A stretch of 64,000 bases of DNA from Massospora cicadina. Its lineage: Eukaryota; Entomophthoromycota; Entomophthoromycetes; Entomophthorales; Entomophthoraceae. The stretch covers positions 1 to 64,000 of the forward strand of contig JAKSZP010014513.1 of the NCBI GenBank assembly GCA_022478985.1. Direction: 5' to 3'. Positions 1-11,114 of the stretch are shown here, one piece after another. Every line of letters starts with the position of its first letter. Position 1 is the stretch's first letter. A program made the translations under genes and the position numbers. A model generated the notes under the pieces. It was given only the letters and a program-made list of their open reading frames with translations. It made no database searches and was not told the DNA's origin.

Positions 1-634
1 TCCTAATTATTTCATGGTGGATGCCTTGGCCTCTGAGTATGACCAGCTGTCCCCCTCTAGATGAGGTAACATTAAGTTCTGACAATCAGTTTCCAAATAG
101 TTCATCACCATCAAAGCTTTTTGACGATTGTCATACCCAAACATTGTCATGTCGAATAATCAGATAAACTGCAGGGGTGTTATACCAATAGAATGTGGGT
201 AATTCTGGCATAGCTCTAAATTCCAACAAAGTTTCTTTAGCCACCACTCTGGTTTGGCTACACGAAAATCTTAAGGAGTGATTTCAAAGTCATCTCTGAA
301 ATGACTACAAATGCATTCAGCATATTTATGGAATAGTCAACTTCCCAACTGTAGTTTTTGGGGTCCTTTCTTCAGCGTCAGTCGCTGCATAGGGCTCATA
401 TTTGCATTTATAAGTCATCAACTCATCGACTGGCTTCATTAGACACACTATTTTTGCACTATACATTAACCAAATGCAATCAGCGTCACATTAAGTTTTC
501 AGGAAAAAAAACTACTTGAACTAAATCTCCTTCCTTTTTCTTAGATGACTTACTTTCTCTAGCAACTTAATACCAAAATTGGTGACATCTTTGATTCCTT
601 CCTCAATTTTAGTAACTCTCTCCTCCAAGGCAGC
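1..634 (-). mobile_element. Element A, internal (gag) fragment, left of nested element B
   Basis: This is the inner part of a minus-strand Ty3/gypsy element whose 5' LTR lies at 17224-18333. It was cut in two by insertion of B (TSD GCAGC at 630-634 and 17079-17083). Read on the minus strand it gives short open stretches typical of Gag, including a charged, probably coiled-coil segment (ALEERVTKIEEGIKDV) just beside the B insertion, then stops. The rest of A, including pol, must lie to the left of the window. Assignment to A rests on the matching TSD and on the PBS at the other end, not on a protein domain, so the gag call is moderate. Confidence 0.6.
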
Positions 635-1049
635 TGTCAGAATTTGAGATAATGATTGAATCAAATTCCCCATTTCTGAATTGGGCTGGACTGAATCAGT
701 TTCTGAACCTACCCAAGGTGAATCAGCTTCAGGAACCCCCACCCCAATTCCTGAGTCACGTGGAGCGGCGTTTCCACCAATTCAGTCAGGTGGGCGACAC
801 AATCCATTGAGGATGCCCACAAGGAGGCCATTCTGGAAGATCAATAAAGATCCTGAATGGATGAGGCCCTGACAATCCCAGAGGCACCAAGTCCTAACAC
901 ATATAAAAATATCAAATCCTTTTAAGCATAATAAATTATTTGATAACTTACCTAACTTTCTGCTTCCTTCTTGACATTTTTTGAACAAATTAACAGCTTT
1001 GAGCCACCTTCAGACCTCAGCGCCATCCTAACAAACTGTAGCACCAACA
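635..1049 (+). repeat. 5' LTR of element B
   Basis: Aligns by eye along its whole length with 16665-17078 (for example the shared block around 675-860 and 16700-16880). It begins TGTCAGAATT, ends CCAACA, and is followed four bases later by a tRNA primer-binding site. Confidence 0.9.
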
Positions 1050-1053
1050 AGAG

Positions 1054-1071
1054 TAGTGCTCACTACAGGGG
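1054..1071 (+). other. Primer-binding site of element B
   Basis: TAGTGCTCACTACAGGGG lies just after the 5' LTR. It differs by one G-to-A change from the TGGTGCTCACTACAGGGG site of element C. It would pair with the 3' end of a tRNA ending ...TAGTGAGCACCA. Confidence 0.8.
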
Positions 1072-1093
1072 ACTCCGAGCTGTCCCAAGTGAA

Positions 1094-1189
1094 AATGTCT
1101 ATCATGATGGAAAATACTAACAGCCTAGAAGACCAAGCCACTGGTCAGTTGAGAAGCGTTTCCCAATGGGTTAGTATCTTTATGCATGA
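1094..1189 (+). pseudogene. Element B gag, N-terminal piece
   Basis: An ATG at 1094, about 20 bases after the PBS, opens a frame (MSIMMENTNSLEDQATG...) that runs to the insertion point of C at 1189. The protein text resumes at 11115 after the duplicated CATGA, giving a continuous SIFMHEILADQPE reading across the empty site. This continuity supports the nesting model. Confidence 0.75.
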
Positions 1190-2056
1190 TGTAAAAACCA
1201 AGGGGTTTTACCTGGTGCACAGGTTTGCTTAACTATTGTCTCTGGAAATAAACATGAACTTGCTAATTGTTTGAAGACAATTAGCTTAGTTGAGTTCAGA
1301 TAAATGGGTAAAATTTGGCCCTACTCTGGCAGGTAATAATATAAGTGACTTTGGCCTCAATCTGGCAATATAAGAATTCAAGAGACTTTGGCCTCACTCT
1401 GGCAAGATATAATAATTTAAATGATTTTTGCCTCACTCTGGCGTTGACACTTAGACAAGAACTCTCTTCACAAGAAGCAGATAAACTACAATATAATAAA
1501 TATAAACTAAAGGTCTAAGGTATTTATTAATATTGACCATCTAGTACTAAAAAAAGGTATTTATTAATATTAAATTGAGGGAATATTTATAGGCAGAAGT
1601 ATGGGAGGACATGTGTTAGGGGTAAATCGTGTTAACCACGATGGTCTCAGCATGCCTATCCAACAAAAAAGAGATATTGATTCAATTTCAGGAAATATTC
1701 CAGCTGATTTTCGTGAGGATTAGCATATTTAATTCACCATTTGTATCAGACCACATGTCAGCTACCAAACCCAACGATTTCCCATGAGTAATTTCCCATT
1801 TCAAACCAATTTACTAATCTCTAAATTGTTGGCAACAATCCCCAATGAAATTGCAGCCATAATTATTATCAGATATGTTCCTATGAGAATTATTATTAAC
1901 CGTTCAGTTTGCTATTATTGCCACCTAGATGACATAATTAAATTGTTGTCCAAAGCTTAATCAATAAGCTAAATTAAAATATGCAAACCATTAATTAAAT
2001 AAATTGAAGCTTAATTAATCCTAAGATGGATAATGTGGTCATATAAAATTCCCACA
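1190..2056 (-). repeat. 3' LTR of element C
   Basis: Matches 10283-11114 nearly base for base. It is 35 bp longer because a segment containing AGGTATTTATTAATATT is duplicated near 1516-1575. It also holds about four degenerate ~35-40-bp tandem units built on TTTGGCCTCACTCTGGC (about 1311-1443). Confidence 0.92.
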
Positions 2057-2067
2057 CATCCCCCCTC
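2057..2067 (-). other. Polypurine tract of element C
   Basis: The plus strand reads CATCCCCCCTC, so the minus strand is GAGGGGGGATG immediately upstream of the 3' LTR start (TGTGGGAA). This is the normal position and composition of a plus-strand primer. Confidence 0.75.
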
Positions 2068-2089
2068 AATACACCAGATTATCAGCTTA

Positions 2090-3240
2090 AAATGTCCTCT
2101 TCCAATACTTCAAGCTATGAGCAAATCCTAACCAATCTATCTGAAACAGACGCCTCCCTTTTTTAAGCAATGTCATAAACTGCCTAAAGAGGTATCCTTT
2201 CCCTTCCTGCCAGGTCTAACGCCCCAAGTCCTCTTGATTTGGTTATCTCTTCATCTGCACTCCTTGCAATGGTACCTATTTTTGAAGAAGAAATAGGGTT
2301 GACCATCTCCTCAATAAATTCTCAGCCTATAATTCCAATTTCCCCTTTACGTTGAGCTCAATTTTAAATCTTTATTGGACTCAGCTCCATCATTTCTAAA
2401 TTCATGGGTTGCTCATGAGCCCAATGAAGCATTTTCCCTTGATTTAGATCAATCATTCTTAATCAAGTCAGATATTCTCATCAAATTCCTTTTTCAGATC
2501 AGCCAATTTTATCAACCAACAATCTTATCTACCTAATTGGCAATTAGTGATGATGAGTATATTGAGCTTTTGTATCTTGAACTTAGGGGGAAATTGACTG
2601 AAGCCCTTAGCATTTCTTTTGCTTCTCATGACCTTGATAATTTGCTTGACTGAAATACTTCAACTTATGCACTTTGGTTCGCAGGGCAAGTACTTTGCAT
2701 ATGGGCCACCTCACTCCCCACGCCCCTGAATTTCCACCATTCTTTCCTTTTCGCTTTCAGGAGGCCCACAGCCCCCGCCTCCAAGATGCCATTTGTTGCC
2801 TGCACAATTACTTTGCGGTGGGGACTATCCAGCGATACCTCCCATTAATGGTAATAATTGGGGCATGGTTCAACAGCCACCCACACATCTTCCCTGTTTG
2901 TTATTCTCTCATATGGCAAGTGTTCTTGATGAAGCTCATTATCAAGCACTTCGTACACAGCTTCCAGCGCCTGTGCCAGATAGAGATTATACAGACTTAT
3001 TTGCAGATTGCATTTTCTTGCATTGCTGTTTTCCCCTGTGATCCAGTGTTTCTTTCCTTGATAATTTGGATATTCCATTTACTCTTCCAATTGTTGCATA
3101 TTCTCGAAATTCCCCTTAGGTCCAAAAAACTTAGTTTCATGTTGCTCTAACCTTTGCTTGGATCCAATCACAGATCAACTTTGGCAGCCTCTTTTCATAA
3201 TATCATCATTCGACCTCCCTCCCTCAGAGGCATCAAAAAA
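2090..3240 (+). pseudogene. Possible antisense ORF region of element C (between integrase and 3' LTR)
   Basis: This part of C lies between integrase and the 3' LTR and reads better on the plus strand, antisense to the element. From an ATG at 2091 (MSSSNTSSYEQ...) there are long open stretches in shifting frames. They include a segment near 2345-2660 (ELNFKSLLDSAPSFLNSWVA, then SDDEYIELLYLELRGKLTEA) and Pro-rich text near 2793-3040 (MLPAQLLCGGDYPAIPPING). Another open frame at 2674-3150 is hydrophobic. I recognise no family. It could be a decayed antisense accessory gene, captured sequence, or a fragment of another insertion. Additional ORFs in this interval are known in some plant Ty3/gypsy groups, but no homology is claimed. 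Confidence 0.35.
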
Positions 3241-3488
3241 GAGCTCTCAATTTGCAACCCAAGGCTTAAAACTTAAAAAAATAAAATTTTTATTAATATA
3301 ATAAAGCTTTATTCAACATAGATATTTAAAACTATATTTTTAATTGATTGCTTTTTTATATTATTAACCTTGTTTTAAGTATTTTTTAGAATATTATTAT
3401 TTTTTCTTCTTCTTCATCTTTTTTTAATGTATTATTATTATTATTTTTATTAGTATTATTATTATTATTGTTATTATTATTAATATTA
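3241..3488. repeat. AT-rich and (ATT)n simple-sequence stretch
   Basis: About 250 bp of A/T-rich sequence passes into ATTATTATT repeats (3425-3485), directly upstream of the first SINE. The same trinucleotide separates the two SINEs and follows the second one, so it may be derived from SINE tails. No gene is visible. Confidence 0.7.
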
Positions 3489-3806
3489 GGGGTGTGGCAT
3501 AGTTAGGATTTCCCACTATCACCCAACACATCATGGGTTCAAATTCCGTCATGGCAGAAATTACATTAATTGCATTTCTGTGCCAAGAGGATATCAATAC
3601 ATGTGGATTCGCGCACCATGCCTTGGTCCAACCAAGTGAATCAGTAAAGTTAGATCATGTAATCCTGGCCTATCAGAACATGCACAGGAAGGTTTTACCC
3701 CCAGTACTTGGGTTTTGTCCTCCACTCCTATATTGTCACTCCTACTTCCTATCCTCTCTATTGGTGAGGTATATTTCTCCCAAGGTTGGCCCACCTTGAA
3801 TAAAAT
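3489..3806 (+). repeat. SINE 1, tRNA-derived
   Basis: A ~318-bp unit starts with a tRNA-like head. It has a box A-like TGGCATAGTTAGG at 3495-3507 and a near-canonical box B GGGTTCAAATTCC at 3535-3547, about 30 bp apart as in a tRNA gene. The body is unrelated to tRNA. The 3' end reads CCCAAGGTTGGCCCACCTT followed by GAATAAAA and an (ATT)n tail. A second copy follows directly at 3821-4138. No protein is encoded. Transcription would be by RNA polymerase III, with mobilisation dependent on a LINE. Confidence 0.85.
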
Positions 3807-3820
3807 TATTATTATTATTA

Positions 3821-4138
3821 GGGTGTGGCATAGTCAGGAGGGCGTCCCTCTATCACCCCTCACGTCATGGATTTTAATCCCATCATGGCAGAATTTGCAT
3901 TAATTTCATTTCTGTGCCAAGAGTATATTAATACATGTGGATTTGCGCACCCTGCCTTGGTCCAACCAAGCGAATCAGTGAAGAAAATCATGTAATCCTG
4001 GCCTATCAGAACACGCTCAGGAAGGTTTTACCCCAGTACTTGGTTTTTGTCCTCCACTCCTATATTGTCACTCCCTAACCATATCCTCTCTATCAGTGCA
4101 GTATACTTGTCCCAAGTTCAGCCCACCTCAAATAAAAT
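3821..4138 (+). repeat. SINE 2, tRNA-derived, tandem with SINE 1
   Basis: Same family and orientation as SINE 1, nearly the same length, with box A TGGCATAGTCAGG at 3826-3838. Box B is decayed (GGATTTTAATCCC). The 3' tail is CCCAAGTTCAGCCCACCTC (4111-4129), then AAATAAAA and ATT repeats. The pair is head-to-tail, separated by about 14 bp of ATT repeat. Confidence 0.85.
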
Positions 4139-4239
4139 TATTATTATTATTGTCATTTATATTTCTTTATTATTATTATTTCCATCTTTAAGAAATTTGG
4201 TGTGTACCCTAATCACACAACTGCCTTACACATTTTTGA

Positions 4240-5190
4240 TTGTGTAGGCAACATTTTCCATTTTGGCAATAACCTCAAATGGGCCTGACCATAATGCATC
4301 TAGCTTATTTTGGCGACCAAACCCATGTGTATCTCAATAGGCTACTCATTCTCCAACAACAAATTCCCTAAGATTGGATGGACTCTTATCATCATCTTTT
4401 TTAGCCTGGACCCATCTTTTGGTTGTAGTATCATAAGCTTAAGATTGGATATCCACTATTATATTCGCGAGCTCTTATAGGTATTTATCTGCACTCATCC
4501 CTGGGGTCAGATCTACTGCTGAATAGAGAATTCATGGCAATGCTGCCCTACAACCATATAATGATTCAAACAGTATTTTTCCAATAGCCAAATGAGAACT
4601 TATGTTTTACGCAAATGTTACTGAAATTAAATAAGACGCCCAGGATGACGCTTTACCTGAGATCAGCTTTCTTATTGTAGTGGTGAGAATTCCATTGACT
4701 CGTTCAACAACTCCGTTTGTTTCAGGTCAATAGGGTGCAGATACCACCCCTCTAATTCCCATTAGATTATTTAGGCGTGGAATTAAAAAAGAGGTAAAGT
4801 TTGTCCCATTATTACTTAGTAATACTTGGGGACACCCATGCCAATATATCACCTGCTCCAGGTTAAATTTGGCGGTACTCAGGGTATCTGCTCAGCTCAA
4901 GGCTTGGGTTTCAACCCATCTCATAAGATGGTCAATCACTACTATGATGTAACGTACCCCACCTGTACTTGCACTCAATGGTCCCATAACGTCAATCAAA
5001 ACTTTGTGCCATGCAAATCCTGACTTCAACAAATGATAATATGTAACATTTTTATGGGGCTTATGAAGTTGACACTCCATGCACTAAGTAATATAATCAG
5101 CAACATCATAACTTAGGGATTCCAAATAGAGTATTGCCTGACGTGTTCATGCGTTTTCTTTAACCCACCATGTATGACAACCTTGTGGGC
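4240..5190 (-). pseudogene. Element C integrase
   Basis: On the minus strand the HHCC zinc domain is visible around 5180-5060 (HGGLKKTHEHV ... CMECQLHKP). Next comes the start of the catalytic core at about 5030-4890 (HKVLIDVMGPL ... IIVVIDHLMRWVETQ). The C-terminal GPF/Y-type module lies near 4290-4240 (GPFEVIAKMENVAYTI). The middle of the core is frameshifted and has stops. Integrase inserts the element cDNA into host DNA. No chromodomain is seen after the GPF module. Confidence 0.85.
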
Positions 5191-5349
5191 AGCTCAAATT
5201 ATTTCTGTACATTCTGAAGGCTTTAAAATAAAAGCCTTTTTTTCCATTATTTTAAATAAATGCCCATTGACAAATTCTGTTTTTTCCATCGCCTTTTTCA
5301 GCGCTTTTTGTTTATCAACTGGTTCTTCCTGTAACTCCCCATGGATCAT

Positions 5350-5800
5350 TCAAACTAATAAGTCATCTGCACGATTTTGCACAGCAAAAACGACAGGTAA
5401 CCTTGATAACCCATCAGCATTTTTATTTTTTCTCCAGCCTGATGTTCTATCTCAAAGTCATAGGCCTGCAATATTAAAGCCCGCTGCGCTAATCTTCCTT
5501 CTGGTTCTTTAAGATTATGGAACCAACGAAGAGAGGCATAATCAGTTTTGAACTTAAAATGTGTTCCATGGATATAAATCAAAATTGCTTGAAGGCATAT
5601 ATAACTGCAAGACACTCTCACTCTGTAACCGTATAGTTCCTTTCAGCCTTTGACAGAGTTCAGCTGACATATGCAACGGGATGTTCATCCCCATTTTCAT
5701 CTATTTGGCTAGTAATGGCTCCTATTGCCATCAGCGACGCATCCAATTGAATAATAATTGGTTTCTCAAAATTTAACCATTTTCAAATTGGACTCATTGT
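5350..5800 (-). pseudogene. Element C RNase H
   Basis: The minus-strand reading gives the gypsy-type RNase H series: an Asp-Ala-Ser start near 5745, AERNYTVTE and ECLAVI-like text near 5650, and HFKFKTDYASLRWFHNLKEPEGRLAQRALILQ at 5560-5480. The last is the conserved TDHxSL...LKxPEGRLARW block with D retained. It degrades the RNA template during cDNA synthesis and belongs to the same polyprotein as the RT. Stops and frameshifts are present. Confidence 0.85.
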
Positions 5801-5949
5801 CAAATGTTTACTCAATTCATTTTATGCAATCTGAGCCTCATCATTCAAGATGAATCCCTTTTTTGGGTCCTTCAATATATGAAAAGGTGGATCAGCTATT
5901 TTTGCAAAATCCTTAATGAATCAGCGATAGTAGCTGACCATTCCAAGAA

Positions 5950-6650
5950 AGACTTGAATATACTGAACACTCTTAGGGACTGACACCTTTCTATTTGCTT
6001 CTACCTTCTGTTCTTGGGGCTTGAGTCCCTCTGCGTTGATTTCATACCCCAAATACTCTAATTCCTCTCTAAAGAAAAGACACTTTCTTGGCTTAATTTT
6101 GAGATTTTCTTAAGCCAGTTGCTTAAATACTTCCTCAAGGTGGTGTAGGTGTTTGGTGAACGTTTGGCTAAACACATTAATATCATCCAGATAGACAAGG
6201 ACACAGGACAGCTTCAGATCCTATAAAATTGTGTCCATTGCCCGCTGGAATGTCGCTGGGGTGTTACACAAGCCTTGAGGCATCCTCATTGGCTGATACA
6301 ACCCCTGTGCTGTGATAATAGCACATTTTTCTCGATCCTCCAAGGGCAATTCTATCTGCCAAAAACCAGAGATTAAGTCCATGGCGGAGAAAAACTTGGC
6401 TCCTCCTAACTGGTCCAATGCATCAATGATTCTCAGCAGGGGATATGAGTCCTTTTTTATAATTTTGTTCAACCAATGGTAATCAATTAAAACTTGATTC
6501 GATTCATCTTCTTTTTTAAAAATTAATATAGGACTTGCTCATGGGCTGGATGACAGTATAAGCAATCCATGCTCTATGAGTTTTTTGAGTTCTTCAGCAA
6601 CAACTGCCTCTGCTGCTCTAGACCTTTAGATAGGCCTCAATCGAATTGGT
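5950..6650 (-). pseudogene. Element C reverse transcriptase
   Basis: The best-preserved stretch is 6472-6221, with KKDSYPLLRI, FFSAMDLISGFWQIELP and QGLCNTPATFQRAMDTIL, the classic Ty3/gypsy RT fingers and palm motifs. The catalytic YLDD is intact at 6181-6199 (VYLDDI on the minus strand). Upstream, the SPWASPILIFKK block lies near 6540. Frames change between blocks, so no single ORF spans the domain. Confidence 0.93.
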
Positions 6651-7369
6651 CCAGCATCCCCAGTATCAACTCAGTGTAAAATCCTTCACGCACCCAAAAT
6701 CATGGTCATCCTGCATAAACATAATTTGGTACTTTTCAAATAAGGCCAGAACTTCATCTTTCTGACCCTCCATTAACCCAGCTAACTGATCCCTTTCAAT
6801 TAGCATGTGGATATTACTGTTGGTCTCCTTTGGTAATCCTAATTCATCTAATTCTCCAAAATTTGTGAAAAGGATTAATCTCCAATACTGGTTTTAACTG
6901 GGCGAATGCAACTACTTTTAACCATTTGACTTTTTTGGAGTTTTCCCCAGATTGTCCAAAAGGACCCAAATCTCCTCATGACTGGGGATTAAAATCCCTG
7001 GGGCTACCCAAGGCTTGATCCTCGATTGTTGCCAAGGAGCTTCAATTTCTGAGTATAAATGTTCTGGAATTTCCAAAGTCAGAACAGTCTCCACGATCTG
7101 TTACATTCCTGGATGAATTATGATATCTTCTTTAGAACGGATTGGTATTCCAAGATTTTAATTACATAGTTGGGTAACTTCTGGAAATTTCTTCCCTTTC
7201 AATTTGTAACCAACAGGTAATATCCCATCCTTATAGACTAAAGTGATGAAATTATTTTTCTTATTAGGGAGCGCCTTCCCCTCCCATTATTAAATCAGTG
7301 TCAACGTCTGCCCCAAAATTTCCAAAGTGTCTTCTTCAAAAACATTTAACCCCATATTTCTGCATGAAG

Positions 7370-7620
7370 TCTGTGCCAATGAGGATATCATAATTATGGA
7401 TGGCCAGGACAATCGCCGGTGCTGATACAACCAAGGATCCAAACTGTAGTGGCAGAGCACTATATAGGCCCCACAGGAAGTGGTAGGGTCAGGGCTGGTC
7501 AGCCCGTACTGTTTCCTGTGCTCTAGATCTAGTTTGGTTTTTTAATCTCTTCACTAATTTGGTGGATAATATATTGATTGGCGCTCCACTGTCAATTATT
7601 GCCCTGATGGGGACTTGGTT
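7370..7620 (-). pseudogene. Element C aspartic protease
   Basis: The minus strand at about 7600-7540 reads VPIRAIIDSGAPINILSTKLVKR, which contains the catalytic D-S-G of retropepsins. Downstream (7440-7370) resembles the flap and ILG-like part (YDILIG-type). It would cleave the Gag-Pol polyprotein. Stops occur in the flank. Confidence 0.8.
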
Positions 7621-8129
7621 TACCAAAATATCCATATATGTGCACTCAGAAAAATAAGATAAGCTATTGTTTACCGCATGTATGTTGGTCTATTGGCCAA
7701 TTTCAGGGTATGAATTAACTGAGCTGATATCTTGGGGAACATTTCTCGAATTGTACCAATTGGAATTGATACATTGAAATCGTCTAACTTGGTACTCAAT
7801 AAATTGGTTTCATCTTCAGCACTCCGGACTTTCTCCACTATTTGTCAGGCATATTGGCGAGCTACTTCTTCTATATTTTTGGGGGCAATCCCCTTCAAAA
7901 TTTGATCTTGTTATTGCATTTAAATATTTTTAGACAACTTGATGAAGAGGATTTAACTCAGGCTCATCCGCAAATAGATCTGGCTTGTCCAATTAATATA
8001 ATTTATCTGGGGGAACTTGGTTACCTGAGGTTCTAGATTGTCCCTCATCTAGACCGCATAGTCTTTTCCCTGTTCCTTGGAAATTTTGTTTCTCCTTATG
8101 CTGGACTAAATTAACTTGATACTTTCATT

Positions 8130-10260
8130 TGCGTTGTCCACAGTTATTGGCGAAATGACCAGGCTGTCCACATTTATTGCAAGTTAACTGAGACTTATTT
8201 AATGGCCTAGATCCTTCATACTTTTTATCTTGATTCCCATGATTGTTGAAATCTATGAATTTGTTGGGGAATCATCCTGTACCCTTATTATTATTTGACT
8301 GGTTGTTTGGTTTGTATGTCTGATTTGGTGCTTTGAACGTTGCTGATAAGACCTTTAGATGTTCTATCATTTAAGAAATGGTGTTTTGCTAGTAAGAGTG
8401 GATGATATCATTCAGTGCAATTCTCAGTGAGGATGCAATGCATTCTGCATCACAATCTTTCATCAAAATTGGTCTTCATATTACCCCACTGAGGATTTGT
8501 GCTTCCCCATAAAAATTAATCGGCAAAATCCACCCACTTTTTCATCCTTCTTAAACTGAATTCCCATAAATTCTTGCTTCCAGGTTGACATCTTATCTAA
8601 ACTACCAAATTCTTTCATAATCGCCTCCTTTGCCTCCTTATAGCTCCAGTTCTCCCCACAAAGGTAGGGTAAAACTAGATTTTGACAGGAAGTATCAAGG
8701 CAATTTATGAAAGTGACAGCTTTATGCCCATCACTATAGCCATACATGGTCATCTCAAATAAACAGAAAAAGGCAGGCGCATTATCCCAAAGGAAAACAG
8801 TTAACTTTGGAGAGCTCTTAATATCTTCAATGATGATGGTGCGGTATTTCTAATTGGAATTCAGCTGGACACTGGAGTTGTTTCAGGTGTAACTTCAGAA
8901 AGTGCCACAATAGTTGGGGACTTTTCCTGAACAAAATTGGGTCATGCTGTCACCACAACTTTCTACTTCAATAGATGCTGACTCATCCTCAAACAAATTC
9001 GCCTCATGGTACTCATCTCATGAGCAATCACATTTAGAATCTTCAAGGTCATCCAATCATTTAAGGACTTTTTCCCCCAAGCCAAACGTTTTCATCATTT
9101 TTCTAAAGTTGATGATTTTTATCAATTTTCCCCTCTAAAGTGGTTTTTAAGGCTTCAATTTCCTTCTGCAATGTGCCTTCTCGTTTTTGGATATTGAATA
9201 AATGTTCATATAGTTCTTGATTTTCCTTTTCATATTTGAACATTTTGTTATCTAATTTGATGATTTTAAGCTTCAAGGAATCTAATTTGGATTGAGTTGC
9301 AGATTCTAATGCATTCTTATTGGCAATTTCTATCTCTTTACAAAGCTTGTCAATTTCAGCTCTCATTTCCTCGCTGAGATTTTTAAATTTTCTCTCCATC
9401 TCTTTGACAGTATTTATAATCTCTTGTCTCCCCTTGATTAAATCGAGCATGGCCATGTGGGTTTTGGTGTTGGCAGCAGCCATTGGCACAACTGCCTCCT
9501 GAGCTCAGATCAAATCAGCGATATTTGATTCAACCAATTGGCAGTGTTTATCCACATCATGCTTCCATTGGTAATTGAACCCAATTTGGTTGATAACCTC
9601 TTTGACTATCTCCCAAAGTTTTGTATTCAACTCAGCCACCAAGTTCTTAATTTGGATGTTTGATTGCTGAACACACTGTGATGTGGAATCCAGGCCAGCG
9701 CAAATCTGCTGGAAACTGACGTCTAGTTGTCACATTAAAGCCTGCTGTTGTACACTGTTGTTTTGTGTGTAATCAACTAGATTGGCAATCACCGCCTACT
9801 ACTGTACTTGGATAGCTCTCATGTTTCGGGTAATTGGCTGCACATACTTGATAATATAATCGCCAATGTTACCAATGCTTCTCAAATAACCCACTAACGT
9901 TGAAGTGTTCTTATTAAAAGAATTTTCAAAGTGTTGTCTTCGCTCTTACTGATGGTTGTGTGGTTGAATAATACACAGCTTCAAACAAGAGTATTGGTCA
10001 CAAAATTTTAAATCCTCTCATCAGGATATCACTAATACTGGATAAATTTCTCAGTTTCACTCTGAAGGTGGTTTGTAGATTGTTACAGCATTCTTGTTTT
10101 TTCAATCGTTGAAAGAATGATATATTGGGGATATACCAGCATACCCGCCTCTAATTGCATGTTTCCTCCCTGGGCTGCTGATGATCCTGACTCCTTGTTT
10201 CTTTGGTGCTCCATATTAGTTAAATAATTTGGCGTTGTTAATTTCATATAAACTTGACTC
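8130..10260 (-). pseudogene. Element C gag with coiled coil, capsid and CCHC zinc knuckle
   Basis: Starting just after the PBS, the minus strand carries a broken Gag. An open coiled-coil segment lies at 9489-9103 (128 aa, with heptads such as INTVKEMERKFKNLSEEMRA). A capsid-like segment lies at 8753-8481 (CGENWSYKEAKEAIMKEFGS). A zinc knuckle CNKCGQPGHFANNC sits near 8187-8140, with all four ligands. Gag assembles the particle and binds RNA. The long N-terminal coiled coil is notable but is not unique to this element. Confidence 0.85.
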
Positions 10261-10262
10261 AA

Positions 10263-10280
10263 CCCCTGTAGTGAGCACCA
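10263..10280 (-). other. Primer-binding site of element C
   Basis: The minus strand reads TGGTGCTCACTACAGGGG, two bases after the 5' LTR end. It begins TGG, as expected for pairing with a tRNA 3' CCA. This is the most canonical copy of a site shared by A, B, E, H, L and N. Confidence 0.88.
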
Positions 10281-10282
10281 CA

Positions 10283-11114
10283 TGTAAAAATTTGAGGGGT
10301 TTTCACTAGTGCACAGGTTCTCTTAACTATTGTCTATGAAAATAAACATGAACTTGCTAATTGTATGAAGACAATTAGCTTAGTTGAGTTCAGATAAATG
10401 GGTAAAATTTGGCCCTACTCTGGAAGGTAATAATATAAGAAACTTCAGCCTCACTCAGGCAATATAAGAATTCAAGAGACTTTGGCCTCACTCTGGCAAG
10501 ATATAATAATTTAAGTGATTTTGGCCTCACTCTGGCGTTGACACTTAGACAAGAACTCTCTTCACAGGAAGCAGATAAATCACAATATAATAAATATAAA
10601 CTATAGGTCTAAGGTATTTATTAATATTAAAATGAGGGAATATTTATAGGCGGAAGTATGGGAGGACATGTGTTAGGGGTAAATCGTGGTAACCACGATG
10701 GTCTCAGCATGCCTATCCAACAAAAAAGAGATATTGATTCAATTTCAGGAAATATTCCAGCTGATATTCATGAGGAATAGCATATATAAATCGCCATTCA
10801 TATCAGCCCACATGTCTGCTACCAAAACCAACAATTTCTCATGAGTAATTTCCCATTTCAAGCCAATTTACTCATCTCCAAATTGTTGGCAACAATCCCC
10901 AATGAAATTGCAACCATAATTATTATCAGATATGATCCTATGAGAATTATTATTAACCGTTCAGTTGGCTATTATTGCCACCTAGATGACATAATTAAAT
11001 TGTTGTCCAAAGGTTAATCAATAAGCTAAATTAAAATATGAAACTTATTAATTTAAATAAATGAAGCTTAATTAATCCTAAGATGGATAATGTGGTCATA
11101 TAACTTTTCCCACA
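10283..11114 (-). repeat. 5' LTR of element C
   Basis: Partner of 1190-2056. Read on the minus strand it starts TGTGGGAAAA and ends TTTTTACA. It contains the same TTTGGCCTCACTCTGGC tandem units (about 10404-10537), here without the 35-bp duplication. Confidence 0.92.

Larger units (their letters stand above)
1190..11114 (-). mobile_element. Element C, full-length Ty3/gypsy retrotransposon nested in B
   Basis: A minus-strand element with LTRs at 10283-11114 (5') and 1190-2056 (3'), and a perfect 5-bp TSD CATGA (1185-1189, 11115-11119). A PBS lies at 10263-10280 and a purine-rich tract (GAGGGGGGATG on the minus strand) abuts the 3' LTR at 2057-2067. In transcription order it carries gag with a coiled coil and CCHC knuckle, aspartic protease, RT, RNase H and integrase, then a 2-kb tail with no sense coding. 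Two SINEs have inserted into that tail. It is the deepest LTR element in this nest, and its LTRs look more alike than those of B or E, which fits a younger age. Confidence 0.93.

Noticed and set aside
1311..1443. Regular repeats resembling a CRISPR array
   Set aside because: Units are degenerate, eukaryotic LTR-internal and duplicated in the partner LTR. No spacers or cas genes.
2674..3150. 158-aa hydrophobic ORF as a host membrane protein
   Set aside because: It lies between integrase and the 3' LTR of C, overlaps a better Pro-rich frame, and is part of a larger antisense region. There is no support for a separate host gene.
3489..3560. tRNA gene at the head of SINE 1
   Set aside because: Box A and box B are present but there is no cloverleaf acceptor stem, and the unit continues into a conserved ~320-bp SINE body with a second copy alongside.
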